Positions 58,834 through 64,000 of a DNA stretch of 64,000 bases are shown one piece after another. Under the pieces are notes generated by a model, which worked only from the letters and a program-made list of their open reading frames with translations, was not told where the DNA came from and made no database searches. The DNA lies in assembly GCA_965227535.1 (NCBI GenBank), contig OZ245761.1, forward strand, positions 2,232,001-2,296,000, given 5' to 3'. The position numbers were made by a program, and so were the translations under genes. This DNA is from SZUA-430 sp965227535. GTDB lineage: Bacteria > Pseudomonadota > Alphaproteobacteria > Micropepsales > Micropepsaceae. Each line of letters starts with the position of its first letter. The stretch's first letter is position 1.

Positions 58834-59313
58834 CTACACCGTCGGATAAATCTTGGCGAAGGCGTCGAACAACGCCTTTCGGTCGCCAGGCCCGTCTTGC
58901 AGGACCAGCGCATCGTCATGCAGCACGACCCCCGGCGACACGCTGCGGACAAAGATATGAGACGTCGGCACCGCCCAACTCGGATCGTCGAGCGTCCCGA
59001 CCGCGACGATCACCAGCTGCGGTGCACTTAACGGCTCGTGCCACATGCGAACGCCGCACACGGCGCAGCGCACGATGTCGATCTCGTTCCGGGAATCCGC
59101 ACGCTTGCGATAGCGGTCCAGCGCACCCTTCTCGTGCACGAACCCGACGCGCGGCGCCAAGACCATGAGCAGGTTCGTGGCGCCAGTCAGCTTCTTACAG
59201 TCGACGCAATGACAAGCATTCACCGCTATCGGCCGCGCGTTCAACGTGTAACGCGCAGCCCCGCACAAACAGCCGCCGTGATAAGGCGGCGCCGGAATGG
59301 GCGGCCGCTTCAT
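58834..59313 (-). CDS. GFA-family (glutathione-dependent formaldehyde-activating-like) protein
   Basis: 159 residues from ATG 59313, whose G overlaps the ilvC stop (TGATG). Zinc-binding pattern of the GFA/CENP-V fold: GGCLCGAARY, NACHCVDCKKLTG and CAVCGVRMW. The family was named for spontaneous S-hydroxymethylglutathione formation, but most members have unknown roles. Placement between ilvC and purT is unexpected. Confidence 0.86.
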   Translation of the reverse strand: MKRPPIPAPPYHGGCLCGAARYTLNARPIAVNACHCVDCKKLTGATNLLMVLAPRVGFVHEKGALDRYRKRADSRNEIDIVRCAVCGVRMWHEPLSAPQLVIVAVGTLDDPSWAVPTSHIFVRSVSPGVVLHDDALVLQDGPGDRKALFDAFAKIYPTV

Positions 59314-60329
59314 CAGTTCTTCGCCTGATCGACCAGCTTGTTCTTCCCGATCCACGGCATCATCGCGCGCAGCTTCGTGCCAACCTCTTCGATCTGATGC
59401 TGAGAGAGATTGGCGCGCGTAGCTTTAAAACTCGCCTGCCCCGCCTTGTTCTCAAGCACCCAATCGCGCGCGAATTTGCCCGACTGAATATCGCTGAGCA
59501 CGCGCTTCATCTCCGCCTTCGTCGTCTCGGTGATGATGCGCGGCCCCGTGACGTACTCGCCGTACTCGGCCGTGTTCGAAATCGAATAATTCATGTTCGC
59601 GATCCCGCCCTCGTAGATGAGATCGACGATCAGCTTCACCTCGTGCAGGCATTCGAAGTACGCCATCTCCGGCGCATAGCCCGCCTCGACCAGCGTCTCG
59701 AAACCGCCGCGGATCAACTCCACCAACCCGCCGCACAGCACGACTTGCTCGCCGAACAAGTCGGTCTCGCACTCTTCGCGGAACGTGGTCTCGATGATCC
59801 CGGCACGCCCACCACCGATGGCGCTGGCATACGAAAGCCCGATCTCCTTCGCATTACCTGAAGCGTCCTGATGGATCGCGATCAGACACGGCACGCCGCC
59901 GCCTTTCTGATATTCCGAACGCACCGTGTGCCCAGGCCCCTTCGGCGCCACCATAAAGATGTCGAGATCGGGCCGCGGTTCGATCAACCGGAAATGCACA
60001 TTGAAGCCGTGCGCAAACATCAACGCCGCGCCCTGCTTCATGTTCCCATGCAGCGATTGCTTGTAGATGTCGGCCTGAAGCTCATCGGGCGTCACCATCA
60101 TCATGACGTCCGCCCACTTCGCAGCGTCCGGCACATCCATGACTTTGAAGCCCATCGCCTCGGCCTTCTTCGCCGACGCACCGGGCCGCAACGCCGCGAC
60201 GACCTCCTTCGCGCCAGAGTCGCGCAGGTTCAACGCATGCGCGTGCCCCTGACTACCGAAACCGATAATCGCAATCTTCTTGCCCTTGATCAGGCCGACA
60301 TCCGCATCGCGGTCGTAATAGACGCGCAT
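59313..60329 (-). CDS. ilvC: ketol-acid reductoisomerase
   Basis: 338 residues from ATG 60329; a GTG at 60332 is the codon before it, and GGAG sits six bases upstream of the ATG. Second step of Ile/Val synthesis: rearranges and reduces acetohydroxy acids with NADPH. Rossmann motif GFGSQGHAHALNLRDSG, then VAPKGPGHTVRSEY, KEIGLSYASAIGGGRAGIIETTFREECETDLFGEQ with Mg ligands. Class I length (about 338). It follows ilvN after 202 bases. Confidence 0.97.
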   Translation of the reverse strand: MRVYYDRDADVGLIKGKKIAIIGFGSQGHAHALNLRDSGAKEVVAALRPGASAKKAEAMGFKVMDVPDAAKWADVMMMVTPDELQADIYKQSLHGNMKQGAALMFAHGFNVHFRLIEPRPDLDIFMVAPKGPGHTVRSEYQKGGGVPCLIAIHQDASGNAKEIGLSYASAIGGGRAGIIETTFREECETDLFGEQVVLCGGLVELIRGGFETLVEAGYAPEMAYFECLHEVKLIVDLIYEGGIANMNYSISNTAEYGEYVTGPRIITETTKAEMKRVLSDIQSGKFARDWVLENKAGQASFKATRANLSQHQIEEVGTKLRAMMPWIGKNKLVDQAKN

Positions 60330-60469
60330 CACCGTCTCCGTGTTGGAAGGATAGAGTTCAACTGAAAATTGGGGCGAAACGCGTGACGAGCCTCACTTGC
60401 GGACAGGCCGCACGCACCCGATTTGACGAAGCAGGCCGGCCAGTGGCCAACGGCCGACTGGGCAGCAAC

Positions 60470-60503
60470 GGTCGCTTTCGCGTTCCGCCAGCCGGAAGCG
60501 ACC
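60470..60503 (-). promoter_or_regulatory. hairpin in the ilvN-ilvC gap
   Basis: GGTCGCTT (60470-60477) and AAGCGACC (60496-60503) are a perfect 8-bp inverted repeat; inside lies TTCCG-CCAGC-CGGAA as an alternative fold. The 202-base gap has no gene; it may partly terminate or process the ilvBN transcript before ilvC. Confidence 0.4.
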
Positions 60504-60531
60504 TTGAGGCGGGGACCAGCGGCGCGGAGGC

Positions 60532-61076
60532 TCACATCGCCTCCGCGCCGCGGCTAATCGCGACAACACCCGTCCGTGAAACTTCAACCAGCCCCAGCGG
60601 CTTCATAAGATCAACGAACGCGTCGATCTTCTGCTGCGCGCCGGTAAGCTCGAACACAAAACTCGAATGCGTGGTGTCGATCACCCGCGCGCGAAACACC
60701 TCGGACACGCGCATAGCTTCGACGCGCTTGTCGCCGGTACCCGCAACCTTGACCAGCGCCATCTCGCGCTCGATCCCCGGCCGCTCAGTCGAAAGATCGA
60801 CGACCTTGTGCACCGGCACAAGCCGTTCCAGCTGATGGCGAATTTGCTCGATCACTTCGGGCGTGCCCGACGTCACGATCGTAATGCGCGAGGTATGATC
60901 GAGGTGATCGACCTCGGCCACCGTCAAACTCTCGATATTGTAGCCGCGCCCGGAGAACAGCCCGATGACGCGCGCAAGAACGCCCGCCTCGTTGTCGACG
61001 AGGACGGCCAAGGTCGTGCGGATTTCCGCATCCTTCTTGTCGACCAGAAAGTACGCGGACCCGGGTTGCTTCGTCA

Positions 61077-61077
<1 letters not shown>
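60532..61077 (-). CDS. ilvN: acetolactate synthase regulatory subunit
   Basis: 181 residues. ACT domain at the N-terminus (TLAVLVDNEAGVLARVIGLFSGRGYNIESLTVAEVDH) for valine feedback, and the C-terminal ALS-small domain (VARTREMALVKVAG-like EREMALVKVAGTGDKRVEAMRVSEVF, ELTGAQQKIDAFVDLMKPLGLVEVSRTG). It activates IlvB and gives it valine sensitivity. Its ATG shares a base with the ilvB stop (TGATG). Confidence 0.95.
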
Positions 61078-62846
<1,769 letters not shown>

Positions 62847-62870
62847 CGTCGAACTCACAGCGTTTCGGGC

Positions 62871-62939
62871 AAAAGAAAAGGCCCCGTCAGGGCCCTCGGA
62901 CACACCGCCTTGCCACGACCTTTTTCAGGTCACGGGGCC
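62871..62939 (-). terminator. ilvB attenuator: terminator hairpin with competing leader pairing
   Basis: On the minus strand, GGCCC (62894-62890) pairs with GGGCC (62884-62880) around a 5-base loop and is followed by TTTTCTTTT (62879-62871), an intrinsic terminator 25 bases before the ilvB ATG. The 3' arm plus flank (62887-62880) is also perfectly complementary over 8 bases to GGCCCCGT at 62939-62932, inside the leader peptide codons, so alternative folds exist. Confidence 0.75.
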
Positions 62940-62975
62940 AGCGGCGCAACGAATTACAAGCACAAAATTCCGCAT
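62925..62975 (-). CDS. branched-chain amino acid leader peptide of ilvBN
   Basis: 16-residue peptide MRNFVLVIRCAAGPVT from ATG 62975 to TGA 62927-62925. It carries Val-Leu-Val-Ile in a row, and three more regulatory codons (Gly-Pro-Val) later. A promoter with -35 and -10 at the right distance lies upstream, and a terminator lies downstream. The stop codon sits in the loop of a GACC/GGTC hairpin. This is the layout of an ilv-type attenuator in which shortage of charged Val, Leu or Ile tRNA stalls the ribosome. Confidence 0.78.
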   Translation of the reverse strand: MRNFVLVIRCAAGPVT

Positions 62976-63006
62976 AACGGCAGTTTCCAGCAAGAATATT
63001 ACGAAA

Positions 63007-63035
63007 CTTCTAACCCCAGTGCTGCACCGCGTCAA
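63007..63035 (-). promoter_or_regulatory. promoter of the ilvB leader transcript
   Basis: Minus strand TTGACG (63035-63030), 17 bases, TAGAAG (63012-63007). The predicted start near 63000 gives a 25-base untranslated leader before the leader-peptide ATG. It lies just after the miaA stop at 63045. Confidence 0.7.
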
Positions 63036-63044
63036 GAGGGCCAA

Positions 63045-63965
63045 TCACTCCAACTCCCGCTCGATGACCGCGGCCATTTCGCTCACGTCGCTGCGCTCGA
63101 CCACCGACCAATCCGGCATTTGGTGCCGGAACCATGTCATCTGCCGCTTGGCATAGCGGCGCGTTTCAACGATCGCCTGCTCCACCGCTTGTTCAAGCGA
63201 AACGCGCCCCTCGAGATGCGCTATTAGCTGCGGCACGCCGAGCGCCCGCGCCGCCGGCGCGTCGCTCGCGATGCCGCCGTCGCGCAGCGCCCGCACCTCA
63301 TCGAGCCCGCCCTGCTCCACCATCGACCGAAAGCGCCGCGCGATGCGTTCGATCAGCCAATCGCGATTGGGCTTCAGCACGAAGCGCGCGAGATCGCCCG
63401 TCAGCGCCGGCACGCCCTTCAACGCCTGCCACTCGGCAAGCGATTGCCCCGTTGCCTCGATCACTTCCCACGCGCGCACGATGCGCTGACTGTCCCCGGG
63501 ATTGAGCCGCGCCCCCATCACCGGATCGCGCGCCGTCAGCTCGATATGGAAACGCTCATTCCCAAGCTCGCTGAGTTTCTGCCGCGCCTCGACACGTATG
63601 GACGCGTGAATTTCCGGCACCGGCGACAAACCTTGCAACAGCGCCGCAAAATAGAGCCCCGTCCCACCCGCGAAGATCGGCATCAGCCCCTTCGCCCGCG
63701 CATCCGCCAAAGCGGTCTTCGCCGCCTCAAGCCAATGCCCGACCGAAAACGGCTCGAACGCACTCACGAAACCATAGAGATAATGCGGCGCCAGCTTCTC
63801 CTCGTCCGCGTCCGGCCGCGCCGACAACACACGCAGCTCGCGATAGACCTGCAACGCGTCCGTATTGATCACCGCCCCGCCGTAGTCGCGCGCCAGCTTC
63901 GTCGCCAGCGCGGACTTGCCGCTGGCGGTAGGCCCTGCAATAAGGACGGCATCAGGCGCGCCCAT
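63045..63965 (-). CDS. miaA: tRNA dimethylallyltransferase
   Basis: 306 residues. Adds the dimethylallyl group to A37 of tRNAs reading UNN codons. P-loop GPTASGKSALATKLA, the NTDALQVYRELRVLSARP motif, PHYLYGF and GTGLYFAALLQG are the standard IPPT motifs, and TRRYAKRQMTWFRHQ closes the domain. It is followed on the same strand by the ilv leader. An upstream frame ending at 63952 overlaps its start but is too short here to identify. Confidence 0.95.
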   Translation of the reverse strand: MGAPDAVLIAGPTASGKSALATKLARDYGGAVINTDALQVYRELRVLSARPDADEEKLAPHYLYGFVSAFEPFSVGHWLEAAKTALADARAKGLMPIFAGGTGLYFAALLQGLSPVPEIHASIRVEARQKLSELGNERFHIELTARDPVMGARLNPGDSQRIVRAWEVIEATGQSLAEWQALKGVPALTGDLARFVLKPNRDWLIERIARRFRSMVEQGGLDEVRALRDGGIASDAPAARALGVPQLIAHLEGRVSLEQAVEQAIVETRRYAKRQMTWFRHQMPDWSVVERSDVSEMAAVIERELE

Positions 63966-64000
63966 CGTCGCTCCACATCAACAAACGCAAATCGCCCATG

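Noticed and set aside
62847..62903. Extended ilvB N-terminus starting at 62903
   Set aside because: This reading would run through the terminator hairpin and T-run; family length and the attenuator support the ATG at 62846.
63952..64000. Short frame overlapping the miaA start as the end of an upstream gene
   Set aside because: Only about 14 codons lie in the window, too few to support a gene or name.

Overview
The window is a continuous stretch of chromosome from a high-GC Gram-negative bacterium, almost certainly an alphaproteobacterium. Support comes from EcfG-type stress promoters (GGAAC-N16/17-CGTT), a CheB-CheR-PAS-HWE kinase fusion, an RcnB-family protein, a TonB-dependent receiver system for outer-membrane import, and the mreBCD-mrdA-rodA order. 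The exact order or family is not determined. There is no phage, transposase, integrase, plasmid gene or CRISPR array. Coding density is high and many genes overlap by ATGA, so operons are easy to read.

Layout. 1-2402: a MacAB-type efflux pair (MacB truncated by the window start). 2620-5184: a tight three-gene cluster (phosphotransferase, lipocalin-like DUF7064/7065-type protein, small unknown). 5315-8395: DUF423 membrane protein, an alpha/beta hydrolase and an M61 peptidase. 8520-11564: FAD oxidoreductase, epoxide hydrolase and ABA4-like membrane protein. 11561-13086: DgoA-type aldolase with an SDR. 13206: orphan CheY. 13728-17158: a translationally coupled operon of lipoprotein hydrolase, DedA protein, ATP-grasp ligase and acyltransferase, which looks like an uncharacterised envelope or lipid modification pathway. 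17120-21395: the homogentisate route of tyrosine breakdown (hppD-hmgA-fahA-maiA) ending in its own MarR regulator, with a near-perfect palindrome in the promoter region. 21578-26268: SPFH protein, MarR/VOC divergent pair, glutathione reductase, a lipoprotein and a duplicated-domain unknown. 26507-28375: an ArsR-led operon with SRPBCC and two DUF1801 genes. 28485-32388: a GT2-DUF6817 fusion, a sulfatase and a small membrane protein with a duplicated Cys module. 32605-36600: TonB-dependent receptor and a TonB-C-terminal-like protein.

37549-44930 is a stress and signalling block: receiver plus giant CheBR-HWE kinase, a glycine-rich stress protein and an EcfG-like sigma factor that both have consensus EcfG promoters, a PRC-barrel lipoprotein and an OmpA-family protein. 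A tRNA-Lys(CTT) lies at 46158-46233. Two related palindromic repeats (46331-46404 and 48227-48327) sit at gene ends. 48328-54016 is the rod-shape operon mreB-mreC-mreD-mrdA-rodA.

54085-63965 is dominated by branched-chain amino acid synthesis on the minus strand: leuA, ilvB, ilvN and ilvC, followed by GFA, a small membrane protein and purT, with miaA at the right edge. Two leader peptides not expected from a plain ORF scan were found: one with four consecutive Leu codons before leuA, and one reading MRNFVLVIRCAAGPVT before ilvB, the latter with a promoter and a terminator hairpin. Together they suggest ribosome-mediated attenuation of the Leu and Ile/Val pathways.
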